DNA of 7,249 bases from Woeseiaceae bacterium. Lineage in GTDB: Bacteria > Pseudomonadota > Gammaproteobacteria > Steroidobacterales > Woeseiaceae. Under the pieces are notes generated by a model that had not been told where the DNA came from, did not search any database, and saw nothing but the letters and a program-made list of their open reading frames with translations. The stretch spans positions 1 through 7,249 of the forward strand of contig JALHUQ010000433.1 of NCBI GenBank assembly GCA_022866645.1, written 5' to 3'. Positions 1 to 6,414 of the stretch are shown in pieces (the first letter of the stretch is position 1; every line of letters starts with the position of its first letter). The position numbers were made by a program, and so were the translations under genes.

Positions 1-211
1 AACTGATGGCGTCATTAGTGAGTTTCAGGTTGTGCGCAGCAGCCTCGCTGATGTTCAGAATGATTTTTCCGTCTTTGATGTGCTCGACCGGCACGGTGAC
101 CCCATCGATCGAAGTATCAACGACAATGTGCGGAGTGTGCGTGTTGTCGCCCATCCATTCATGCATGGCACGAATTAAATAAGGGCGTTTTGAACGGCTG
201 GATTTATTCAC
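1..211 (-). CDS. sspB: ClpXP protease specificity-enhancing factor SspB, 5' part (truncated by window edge)
   Basis: SspB is a cytoplasmic adaptor that tethers ssrA-tagged peptides and other substrates, including the cleaved RseA fragment in E. coli, to the ClpXP protease. The first 70 codons are visible and the rest lies left of the window. The translation has the family N-terminus: a short polar leader, RPYLIRAMHEWM at residues 9-20, TPHIVVD at 26-32, VPVEHIKDGKIILNIS at 40-55, and a NLKLTND segment at 61-67. This is the start of the substrate-binding domain. The start is taken as GTG (209-211), because the conserved RPYLIRA block begins only 8 residues later and no in-frame ATG lies upstream within the intergenic gap. 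The ribosome binding site before this GTG is weak. It follows sspA by about 100 bases, on the same strand and in the usual order. Identity is clear; the exact start is less sure. Confidence 0.93.
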   Translation of the reverse strand, partial: MNKSSRSKRPYLIRAMHEWMGDNTHTPHIVVDTSIDGVTVPVEHIKDGKIILNISEAAAHNLKLTNDAIS

Positions 212-315
212 GAATCTTATTCTGAGGTTCTCGTTCGGTGCGGCTAGCTTACCATCAATTTGACCGATCGCATGAAACTTAACTTAACACCCGAGCGTGT
301 TGGAACCCGCTAGCG

Positions 316-945
316 CTACAAACGCATCTCCTGCTCGAGTTCAGTCAAACTCTGCCGAAAAGATCGCCGCGCAAAGACGCGATCCATATACGCCTCTATC
401 GGCTCAGCACCCTTGCCGAGATCAATCCCGTACACCGGCAAACGCCACAGCAATGGCGCGATCGTGCAGTCCACCAGCGAGAATTCCTCACTCAGGAAAA
501 ACGGCCGCGCGCCGAATAGTTCGGCGCTTTGCAATATGCTTTCACGCAGCATTTTGCGAGCTTTTGAGCCCAGTTTGCCATCGACGCTGGTTTCAGCCTC
601 TGCAGCAATCGAATACCAGTCCGACTCGATACGAAACAACGCCAATCGGAATTGGGCGCGCGTTACGGGGTCGACAGGCATGAGGGGAGGATGCGGAAAT
701 CGTTCATCGAGGTACTCAACGATGACGCGCGAGTCGTACAAGGTCAGATCGCGGTCCACGAGCGTCGGGACTGTGTGGTAAGGATTAAGATCCATCAGGT
801 CTTCCGGCAAATCCGGGCCCGGAACATTCGCGATCTCGATGTTGATGTTCTTCTCAGCCAATACCAGCCGAGTGCGATGACTATGAATATCAGTCGGTCG
901 CGAGAACAGCGTCATTACTGATCGGCGATTGGCTACTACTGCCAT
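316..945 (-). CDS. sspA: Stringent starvation protein A (GST-fold RNA polymerase-associated protein)
   Basis: SspA binds RNA polymerase holoenzyme and alters transcription in stationary phase and under acid or nutrient stress; it has a glutathione S-transferase fold without known GST activity. The 209-residue protein is close to the 212 of E. coli SspA. An N-terminal thioredoxin-like domain (about 9-87) starts with SVMTLFSRPTDIHSH and includes NPYHTVPTLVD. The surface motif PHP, known in E. coli SspA to be needed for function, is present at P84-H85-P86 in DERFPHPPLMP. A helical C-terminal domain follows. The frame is open 6 codons further upstream, but homologues start at MAVVANRRS, and that ATG (943-945) has a strong GGAAGGA at 955-961 with 9 bases of spacing. 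The ATG overlaps the petC stop by one base (TAATG), so translation is probably coupled to cytochrome c1. Confidence 0.96.
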   Translation of the reverse strand: MAVVANRRSVMTLFSRPTDIHSHRTRLVLAEKNINIEIANVPGPDLPEDLMDLNPYHTVPTLVDRDLTLYDSRVIVEYLDERFPHPPLMPVDPVTRAQFRLALFRIESDWYSIAAEAETSVDGKLGSKARKMLRESILQSAELFGARPFFLSEEFSLVDCTIAPLLWRLPVYGIDLGKGAEPIEAYMDRVFARRSFRQSLTELEQEMRL

Positions 946-1700
946 TATTTTACGTCCTTCCATATCTGCTTCTTAAGCATCCGTGCGATGAGTAGGAAAA
1001 AGATGAGATAAATGATTACCCACTTGCCGAGGTCCACGCGGAACCCGCGTACAGGCTCCGCTATGTAGGCAAGAAAATTGACTGTGTCGCGGACAAATTC
1101 ATCGTAATCCTCTGAATCCATCTTGCCAGCCGTTAGTTGTTCGAAACCTTCAAACGTCGTCGTAACTGAACCGTCTTTGTTCTCGTGCTTTACAAAATGT
1201 GCGGCCTGATATCCCTGCAACTCCCACAATACGTGGGGCATGCTGGTACCCGGAAGCACCAGGTTGTCCACGCCTGTGGGACTTTCTTCGTCGACGTAGA
1301 AACCCTTCAGGAAATTGTAAACGTAGTCCGCACCCTTGGCCCGCGCCATCAGAGACAGATCCGGTGGTGCCTTACCGAACCAGCGAGCGGCGGCAGCTGG
1401 CGGCATCGATACCTGAATGGTTTCAAACGTCTTCTCAGCGTTGAACATCAGGTTATCGACCAGCATTTCCTCAGACAGATCCAGATCCCTGCCGATAGTG
1501 TTGTAGCGAACGTAGCGTGCGGAGTGGCAACCTGAACAATAATTCATGAAATTTGCGGCGCCACGCTGCAAGGAGTTGACATTGTCAGGGTCGATGTCGG
1601 CCGCTGCCAGTTGAGCACCATCGCCGGAGGCGAATCCCTGGGTCGTCATGAAACAGGCGCTAACGAGCAACACCCTGGCGTATCGAAGCAAATTATCCAT
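945..1700 (-). CDS. petC: Ubiquinol-cytochrome c reductase, cytochrome c1 subunit
   Basis: Cytochrome c1 takes electrons from the Rieske centre and passes them to soluble or membrane cytochrome c on the periplasmic side of the bc1 complex. With the start at ATG 1698-1700 the protein has 251 residues: a signal peptide (about 1-25, ending near GFA-SGD), the covalent haem site CSGCH at 55-59, the conserved APPDLS at 111-116, and a likely haem-ligand methionine in GTSMPHVLW (M154). A single C-terminal membrane anchor (about 227-241) follows, with a basic tail. The frame is open 13 codons further upstream, but this ATG is preferred: it gives a normal signal peptide and has GAGAGG at 1711-1716, 10 bases away. 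It overlaps the petB stop by 8 bases. The stop codon overlaps the sspA start. Confidence 0.96.
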   Translation of the reverse strand: MDNLLRYARVLLVSACFMTTQGFASGDGAQLAAADIDPDNVNSLQRGAANFMNYCSGCHSARYVRYNTIGRDLDLSEEMLVDNLMFNAEKTFETIQVSMPPAAAARWFGKAPPDLSLMARAKGADYVYNFLKGFYVDEESPTGVDNLVLPGTSMPHVLWELQGYQAAHFVKHENKDGSVTTTFEGFEQLTAGKMDSEDYDEFVRDTVNFLAYIAEPVRGFRVDLGKWVIIYLIFFLLIARMLKKQIWKDVK

Positions 1701-2943
1701 GGTAGACAACCCTCTCAGGAACGGGTTTCGTCTTGTCAATCGTCGTGTAGTACGGCATCAATATAAAGAATGAAAAATAGATGACGGCGAAAATTCGTGC
1801 TGCAAGAACATACACAGGCGCGGCAGGCATAGTCCCCAACCATCCCAGTACCAGGAAAGTCACTACAAATATCGACAGTGCCGATTTGTAGATCCATCCG
1901 CGGTAACGAATCGATTTGACTCTCGATCTGTCCAGCCACGGCAGGAACAACGGCAACAGCACGGACAAACCGAACAAAATAAATCCCCAGAGCTTGTCAG
2001 GTACAGCTCGCAAGATTGCGTAGAACGGCGTGAAATACCAAACCGGAGCGATGTGTTCCGGTGTCGCGGTCAGGTTTGCCGGTTCGAAATTCGCGTGCTC
2101 CAGGAAATAACCACCCATGTCCGGCGCAAAAAATACGACTGAACTGAAAATCATCAGGAAGACGATTATCGCGACCAGATCTTTCGACGTGTGGTAGGGA
2201 TGGAACGCAATGCCGTCCAAAGGAACGCCATCGGCACCCTTGTTGTTCTTGATCTCGATGCCGTCGGGATTGTTTGAGCCAACTTCATGCAGCGCAACGA
2301 TGTGCACGAAGATCAGTCCGATGAGAGCCAGTGGTAGCGCAATGACGTGCAATGCAAAAAATCGATTTAACGTGATGTCCGAAATGGAGTAATCGCCGCG
2401 AATGATTTCGACGAGCGCATCACCGACCCAAGGGATCGCGCCAAACAGCGAGATAATTACCTGAGCGCCCCAGTAGGACATCTGCCCCCATGGCAACAGG
2501 TAACCGGCGAATGCTTCCGCCATCAGCACCAGGAAAATCAACATGCCGATGATCCAGATCAATTCTCGCGGCTTCTTGTACGAACCGTAGAGCATCGCCC
2601 GGAACATGTGCAGATAGACAACGATGAAAAAGAATGAAGCGCCGGTTGAATGCATGTAGCGGATCAACCAACCCCATTCGACGTCTCGCATGATGTACTC
2701 AACCGACGCGAAGGCCTCATCCGCCGACGGTTTGTAATTCATGGTCAGGAATATGCCGGTAAACAGCTGAATAAAAAGCACCACGAACGCAAGCACACCA
2801 AATACATACCAAATGTTGAAATTCTTGGACGCGTAGTATTCAGTCGCGTGGTATTTCATCGTTGAGGTAAACGGGAAACGGTCGTCGATCCACTTCATGA
2901 ATCCGCCCTGCGGCTTGCCGACTTCTGCTTCAATTCTCGCCAT
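1693..2943 (-). CDS. petB: Ubiquinol-cytochrome c reductase, cytochrome b subunit
   Basis: Cytochrome b is the membrane core of the bc1 complex; it carries haems bL and bH and the quinol-oxidising (Qo) and quinone-reducing (Qi) sites. The 416-residue protein is a full-length bacterial cytochrome b with about eight hydrophobic helices. Haem ligands are H98 and H112 in the second helix, and H199 and H214 in the fourth. The second pair has 14 residues between the histidines, one more than in mitochondrial cytochrome b. ALHEVGSNNPDG (217-228) is conserved. The Qo motif reads PVWY (300-303) in place of PEWY. The start ATG at 2941-2943 overlaps the petA stop by one base (TAATG), and GGGAG lies at 2951-2955, 7 bases upstream. 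The N-terminal and C-terminal domains are in one polypeptide, as in proteobacteria and not as in split b6/subunit IV. Confidence 0.98.
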   Translation of the reverse strand: MARIEAEVGKPQGGFMKWIDDRFPFTSTMKYHATEYYASKNFNIWYVFGVLAFVVLFIQLFTGIFLTMNYKPSADEAFASVEYIMRDVEWGWLIRYMHSTGASFFFIVVYLHMFRAMLYGSYKKPRELIWIIGMLIFLVLMAEAFAGYLLPWGQMSYWGAQVIISLFGAIPWVGDALVEIIRGDYSISDITLNRFFALHVIALPLALIGLIFVHIVALHEVGSNNPDGIEIKNNKGADGVPLDGIAFHPYHTSKDLVAIIVFLMIFSSVVFFAPDMGGYFLEHANFEPANLTATPEHIAPVWYFTPFYAILRAVPDKLWGFILFGLSVLLPLFLPWLDRSRVKSIRYRGWIYKSALSIFVVTFLVLGWLGTMPAAPVYVLAARIFAVIYFSFFILMPYYTTIDKTKPVPERVVYHG

Positions 2944-3530
2944 TACGCTGCTCCCGTATCCTGGCCGATTAAGATCAGGTCATCCCTGACGAATCGGTAT
3001 GGTGGCACGCGCAGATTCGTCGGCGCCGGGACGCCCTTTAGAACCCGGCCGGCCAGGTCGAATTTGGAACCGTGGCAAGGGCAGAAAAATCCGCCACCCC
3101 AGTCCTCGGCGGGGCGCACATCAAAATCCTGCAGCGGCGCGCAGCCCAGATGAGTACAGGATCCTTCGACAATCAGGTATTCCGGCCGTATTGAACGTGT
3201 GCTGTTCGCAGCATAGGGCGGCTGCTGCTCCTCGACTTCGGAATTCGGATCCCTCAGGCGATCCGTATGCTCGCCAAGTAGTGACAACATCTCTTTCGTA
3301 CGTCGCAAAACGAATACCAGTCTGCCACGCCATAACACGCGCAACATCTCGCCAGGCTGCAAGGACCCGATAGGCACCTCCACGGGCGCACCCAGCGCTT
3401 GCGCACGAGCGCTCGGCTTCAGTGAAGATATGAACGGAATAGCAACAAGGCCTGCTCCGGCTACGCCGGTAACTGCCGTTGCAACAGCAAGAAAATGACG
3501 CCTATTGCGATCAAGGTCGTCTTCGGTCAT
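2943..3530 (-). CDS. petA: Ubiquinol-cytochrome c reductase, Rieske iron-sulfur subunit
   Basis: The Rieske protein takes the first electron from quinol at the Qo site and carries it to cytochrome c1 through a mobile [2Fe-2S] head. The protein has 195 residues. An N-terminal membrane anchor (about 12-36) is preceded by NRRHFL at 9-14, a twin-arginine signal of the kind that sends folded Rieske proteins through the Tat pathway. Cluster box 1 is CTHLGC (125-130) and box 2 is CPCHGS (150-155). The expected ligands are C125, H127, C150 and H153, with C130-C152 as the stabilising disulfide. The GVPAP stretch (166-170) matches the conserved proline loop. The ATG at 3528-3530 has GGGAG at 3537-3541, 6 bases away. 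It is the first gene of the petABC-sspAB operon, divergent from the degS-like gene. Confidence 0.97.
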   Translation of the reverse strand: MTEDDLDRNRRHFLAVATAVTGVAGAGLVAIPFISSLKPSARAQALGAPVEVPIGSLQPGEMLRVLWRGRLVFVLRRTKEMLSLLGEHTDRLRDPNSEVEEQQPPYAANSTRSIRPEYLIVEGSCTHLGCAPLQDFDVRPAEDWGGGFFCPCHGSKFDLAGRVLKGVPAPTNLRVPPYRFVRDDLILIGQDTGAA

Positions 3531-3545
3531 CAGGCACTCCCATAC

Positions 3546-3572
3546 GCCGTATTAATGACGGCCTCTTTTTTT
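3546..3572. repeat. Short inverted repeat next to a T7 run in the petA leader
   Basis: GCCGT (3546-3550) and ACGGC (3558-3562) form a perfect 5-base stem with a 7-base loop. Three bases later comes a run of seven T (3566-3572). Read on the plus strand it resembles a weak intrinsic terminator. Any transcript ending there would be antisense to petA, because no plus-strand gene lies to the left. Read on the minus strand it is an A-rich tract followed by a small hairpin just upstream of the petA ribosome binding site, where it could affect translation initiation. The stem is short, so either role is tentative. Confidence 0.3.
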
Positions 3573-3625
3573 AGCGCTTTGTTGCTTAATATCGATACTG
3601 GTAGATTTGCAGCCGACTCGGTTTG

Positions 3626-3640
3626 CCGTCAGGATGACGG
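3626..3640. repeat. Perfect inverted repeat CCGTCA-3-TGACGG between divergent genes
   Basis: CCGTCA (3626-3631), a 3-base spacer GGA, and TGACGG (3635-3640) form a perfect 15-base dyad. It lies just upstream of the -35 of the proposed degS promoter and inside the transcript leader expected from the proposed petA promoter. A further TGACGGC sits at 3556-3562. The dyad could be an operator for a dimeric regulator or a hairpin in the petABC leader. I cannot assign a regulator. Confidence 0.4.
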
Positions 3641-3652
3641 TATACCCGGGAC

Positions 3653-3680
3653 TTGATGCGGAACCACGGCGCATTATACA
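3653..3680 (+). promoter_or_regulatory. Candidate sigma-70 promoter for the degS-like gene
   Basis: TTGATG (3653-3658, 4 of 6 to the -35 consensus) is followed after 16 bases by TATACA (3675-3680, 4 of 6 to the -10 consensus). Transcription would start near 3687, about 55 bases before the TTG start codon at 3742. This placement is one reason to reject the longer reading frame beginning at 3607, most of whose extra codons would lie upstream of the transcript. The -10 overlaps the proposed minus-strand -10. Confidence 0.4.
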
Positions 3681-3702
3681 CGGGGGCGGCCGTTTGTGGC
3701 TA
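3673..3702 (-). promoter_or_regulatory. Candidate sigma-70 promoter for petABC-sspAB
   Basis: On the minus strand a perfect TATAAT (3678-3673) has TAGCCA (3702-3697, 4 of 6 to TTGACA) 18 bases upstream. The start site would be near 3666, leaving a leader of about 135 bases before petA. That leader contains both inverted repeats of this intergenic region. The -10 is strong but the -35 is poor, so an activator may be needed. It shares bases 3675-3678 with the opposing plus-strand -10. Confidence 0.42.
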
Positions 3703-3730
3703 GCCGATAAAAATAGTCTGGACAGATCAC

Positions 3731-3744
3731 AAGGGCATCGTTTG
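3731..3744 (+). promoter_or_regulatory. Ribosome binding site that decides the degS-like start (AAGGG, TTG start)
   Basis: AAGGG (3731-3735) lies 6 bases before TTG (3742-3744). Starting here gives a protein of about 356 residues once the frameshift is repaired, close to the 355 of E. coli DegS. The membrane anchor then begins a few residues after the start, as in DegS and AlgW. The 45 extra codons upstream (from TTG 3607) look nothing like a DegS N-terminus. Confidence 0.6.
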
Positions 3745-4811
3745 GCCGGATTGAAATCAGCGTTGGTTTTTTTATTTCAGTCGATTATCGTCGGTCTGGC
3801 GGTCGCTTTTGTTGTCGTTTTGGTCCGCCCTGAGCTCATGCCCGGGGTCACCGGTGAACATCGGCCTGCGAGTTATGCCGGCGCCGTCGACCGGAGTTCC
3901 GCTTCGGTCGCCAACATTTACACCAAACGTCTGGTTCAGGACAGTGATTCCGGCGCGGCGCAAGCCCGATTTCGAGTAGAAACAAGTTTTGCCTCGGCGG
4001 TTATCATCGACCCCGATGGTTTTCTGGTGACGAATTATCATGTCGTCGCCACCGCCGCTGAAATTCGAGTACAACTGAGCGACGGTCGTATTACAGAGCC
4101 TGCCATAGTCGGCGTTGACGCCGAAACGGATCTGGCGCTGCTAAAAGTCGATCTCGGCACCTTGCCGGCCATTCGCCTGGGCCGATCAGAAAATCTGCGT
4201 ATCGGTGACGTCGTACTGGCTATCGGAAACCCTTACGGGCTGACGACTTCTGTTACTCAAGGCATCGTCAGTGCGACCGGCCGCGGCCTTTGAATCTCGT
4301 TACCTTCGAAAACTTCATCCAGACCGACGCAGCCATTAATGCCGGCAATTCGGGTGGAGCGTTGATCAACAGCTTTGGCGAGCTTGTCGGAATCAACACG
4401 GCCGTTCTCGCCCAGGATCTGGGGACCGAAGGCATCGGATTCGCTATCCCGGTCGATCTGGTACGCGGTGTGGTTGAACAAATCAAACAAAATGGCAGGG
4501 TGGTGCGAGGCTATATGGGCTTGCTGCCGGACGATCTAACGAATTCCGAGCGGGTCGCTTTTGGGATCGAAAGTGGCAACGGCATTCTGCTGACAGCGGT
4601 TTACGAGGGCGGGCCAGCTGCTGCGGCTGATTTGCGAATCGGCGACGTCATACTCGAAATGAACAGCGAACCGGTTTACTCGCAGCGCCAGGCGCTACTG
4701 ATTTCAGCGAGCACGAGGCCCGGAGACAACGTCGATGTCATGGTCCTCAGGGATGGGGAGCGATTCACAACCACCGTGACAGCGGTCGAACGACCGGAAG
4801 ATCCAAAGTAA
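3742..4811 (+). pseudogene. degS: DegS/AlgW-type membrane-anchored HtrA serine protease, broken by a one-base frameshift
   Basis: DegS/AlgW is a periplasmic trypsin-like protease anchored in the inner membrane. It senses misfolded porin C-termini with its PDZ domain and makes the first cut in the anti-sigma factor RseA/MucA. Adding one base to the T run at 4289-4291 joins the two frames into about 356 residues (DegS has 355): a membrane anchor at about 6-28, catalytic H100 in NYHVV, D130 in DAETDLALL, S204 in GNSGGAL, the activation loop GTEGIGFAIP, and a single PDZ domain at about 255-351. The single PDZ and N-terminal anchor favour DegS/AlgW over DegP/DegQ. As it stands, the first frame stops at TGA 4291-4293, after H and D; the second (from 4290) holds S and the PDZ. 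Neither half has a full triad. Sequence on both sides is well conserved, so this is either a recent mutation or a sequencing error. Confidence 0.85.
4287..4293 (+). other. Frameshift site in the degS-like gene (CCTTTGA)
   Basis: The first frame reads GGC CTT TGA and stops. The downstream homology resumes in the -1 frame with TTG AAT CTC at 4290. One more T (TTT to TTTT) gives ATGR, seven residues, then FENFIQTDA, which is the loop length I expect from AlgW-like proteins. Loss of one base from a T run explains the break. There is no X XXY YYZ slippery heptamer in the zero frame, so a programmed -1 shift is not supported. Confidence 0.8.
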
Positions 4812-4815
4812 GCGG

Positions 4816-6072
4816 TCAGACCACGCGACGTATTACTGCGCCGAGCTGGCCGAGTTTCTCCTCAATGCGCTCATAGCCGCGATCCACGTGATAAATCCGA
4901 TCGACGAGCGTCTCGCCCTTCGCCGCCAGCCCAGCCAGTACGAGTCCAGCTGACGCCCGCAGGTCAGTCGCCATGACTGGCGCGGCAGTAAGCTTTCTTA
5001 CGCCCGTGCATATCGCGGTATGTCCTTCAATTTTGATATCGGCGCCCATGCGCTGCATTTCCAGCAGGTGCTGAAAACGATTCTCGAATACCGTTTCCGT
5101 GACTGTGCCGACACCATTGGCGATGGCATTCAATGCACAGAACTGCGCCTGCATGTCGGTCGGAAATGCGGGATACGGAGCCGTTCGAATATTGACTGAC
5201 TTGGGCCGCCTGCCACGCATGTCGATATCAATCCAGTCGTCGCCGGTCTCGATAGCGGCTCCCGCCTCTTTGAGTTTGATCAAGACCGCCTCCAGAATGT
5301 CCGGTGCGGTGCCGACCGCTCTGATGTGCCCGCCCGTCATCGCCGCTGCAACCAGATAAGTGCCGGTTTCGATGCGATCCGGCAATACCGAATATTCTGT
5401 GCCAGCAAGACTCGTTACGCCTTGAATGACCATCGTACTGCTGCCCGCACCCTCGATTTTTGCACCCATACCGGTCAGGAAATTGGCCAGATCCAGGACT
5501 TCAGGCTCCCGCGCTGCGTTTTCGAGGACGGTTTCTCCGTCGGCGAGAACAGCGGCCATAAGCAGGTTTTCAGTGCCGGTGACGGTCACCGTGTCGAATA
5601 CGATATGTGCCCCTTTCAGGCGCTCCGCACGTGCCTTGATAAAACCATCCTCGACGATAATCTCGGCGCCCATCGCCTGCAGACCGGCAACATGCAAATT
5701 GACCGGTCGCGCGCCAATGGCGCAACCACCGGGCAGGGAGACGTCCGCTTCGCCGAACCTCGCCAGGAGTGGCCCAAGCACCAGGATCGACGCTCGCATG
5801 GTTTTGACGAGATCGTAGGGAGCCTCAAAGTTACTGACGTTGCCGGCATCGATTTCGACGCTCAGGTGGTCATCAACAGTGACCTGGACGCCCATCATCT
5901 GCAGCAACGACAGCATCGTGGTGACGTCCTTCAAATGCGGGACATTGCGAATCGTTACCTTTTCAGTGGCAAGCAAAGTGCCGGCCAAAATCGGCAGGGC
6001 GGCGTTCTTGGCGCCGGAAATCGTGACGTTTCCGGACAGCGTCGTACCACCGGTAATCAGTAATTTATCCAA
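4816..6072 (-). CDS. murA: UDP-N-acetylglucosamine 1-carboxyvinyltransferase (MurA)
   Basis: MurA catalyses the first committed step of peptidoglycan synthesis in the cytoplasm: transfer of enolpyruvate from phosphoenolpyruvate to UDP-GlcNAc. The 418-residue protein matches the family length (E. coli 419). Visible active-site positions are K22 and N23 in SGAKNAALP, R93 in KTMRAS, the nucleophile C117 in PGGCAIGARP (E. coli C115), R122, D306 in FPTDMQAQF, D370/R372 in ATDLRAS, and R398 in VDRGYER. With cysteine at the 115-equivalent site, the enzyme is expected to be fosfomycin-sensitive. The start is TTG (6070-6072), giving MDKLLITGG, which aligns with the E. coli N-terminus MDKF; GGAG at 6082-6085 lies 9 bases upstream. 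It follows ibaG by 4 bases and converges on the degS-like gene with only 4 bases between stops, leaving no room for a separate terminator. Confidence 0.98.
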   Translation of the reverse strand: MDKLLITGGTTLSGNVTISGAKNAALPILAGTLLATEKVTIRNVPHLKDVTTMLSLLQMMGVQVTVDDHLSVEIDAGNVSNFEAPYDLVKTMRASILVLGPLLARFGEADVSLPGGCAIGARPVNLHVAGLQAMGAEIIVEDGFIKARAERLKGAHIVFDTVTVTGTENLLMAAVLADGETVLENAAREPEVLDLANFLTGMGAKIEGAGSSTMVIQGVTSLAGTEYSVLPDRIETGTYLVAAAMTGGHIRAVGTAPDILEAVLIKLKEAGAAIETGDDWIDIDMRGRRPKSVNIRTAPYPAFPTDMQAQFCALNAIANGVGTVTETVFENRFQHLLEMQRMGADIKIEGHTAICTGVRKLTAAPVMATDLRASAGLVLAGLAAKGETLVDRIYHVDRGYERIEEKLGQLGAVIRRVV

Positions 6073-6076
6073 TGGC

Positions 6077-6325
6077 TTACGCTCCGCTCATCCTCTGATG
6101 CCACTCGTCCGGCGTCAGCGCCGTAATCGAGAGGGCATGGATTTCGTTGCCGACCAGCGTCCCGAGGCACTGGTAGACCAACTGATGGCGAGCGAGCAAC
6201 CTTTTGCCATTAAATTCCTGGGCGACAACGAGAGCGCCGAAATGGGTGTTGTCGTCGCTGTCTACTTTGACGATCGCGTCGTCAAAACCGGCTTTGATCA
6301 ACTGGCTAATTTCTGATGGATCCAT
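6077..6325 (-). CDS. ibaG: BolA-family protein IbaG (YrbA)
   Basis: IbaG is a small cytoplasmic BolA-family protein that pairs with monothiol glutaredoxins and binds iron-sulfur clusters; in E. coli it is linked to acid tolerance. The 82-residue product has the BolA alpha/beta fold pattern: an N-terminal helix MDPSEISQLIKAGF, a strand and loop VDSDDNTHFGALVVA, the helix RLLARHQLVYQCLG (42-55), and the closing strand IHALSITALTPDEW. H63 in EIHALSI matches the conserved cluster-ligand histidine. The frame is open 20 codons further upstream, but that extension has no family resemblance, so the ATG at 6323-6325 is chosen, although its ribosome binding site is weak. It is cotranscribed with murA, 4 bases downstream, as in E. 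coli and Pseudomonas. Confidence 0.92.
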   Translation of the reverse strand: MDPSEISQLIKAGFDDAIVKVDSDDNTHFGALVVAQEFNGKRLLARHQLVYQCLGTLVGNEIHALSITALTPDEWHQRMSGA

Positions 6326-6414
6326 AGTGTGAAATACAACGCGACTTTCGCAGAGACTGCAGGGGCGCGCGCAGTGTAACCGCAAAGCGCATCGCTACCC
6401 AACGCCCTTACTAT

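Noticed and set aside
286..301. Inverted repeat AACAC-6-GTGTT in the sspA-sspB gap
   Set aside because: The stem is only 5 bases, AT-rich, and has no T run after it on the minus strand, so it is not a convincing terminator. The rest of this 104-base gap shows nothing clear.
297..921. Plus-strand open frames across sspA (including GTG 297 and GTG/ATG starts within it)
   Set aside because: They are antisense to well-conserved sspA and show no family features.
3607..3741. N-terminal extension of the protease frame from TTG 3607
   Set aside because: Its codons overlap the proposed promoters and dyad, show no resemblance to DegS/AlgW N-termini, and a good ribosome binding site precedes TTG 3742.
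4288..4293. CTT TGA resembles the RF2 (prfB) programmed +1 frameshift site
   Set aside because: A +1 shift leads into a frame that soon stops and has no protease homology. The homologous continuation is in the -1 frame, so this is not an RF2-type recoding site.
4812..4815. Possible shared terminator between the convergent degS-like gene and murA
   Set aside because: Only 4 bases separate the stop codons and no GC-rich hairpin with a T run was seen around them.
5326..6063. 245-codon plus-strand open frame inside murA
   Set aside because: It is wholly antisense to clearly conserved murA, with no recognisable domain; it is a shadow frame.
6350..6360. GCAG-3-CTGC inverted repeat upstream of ibaG
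   Set aside because: A four-base stem is expected by chance and no associated signal was seen.
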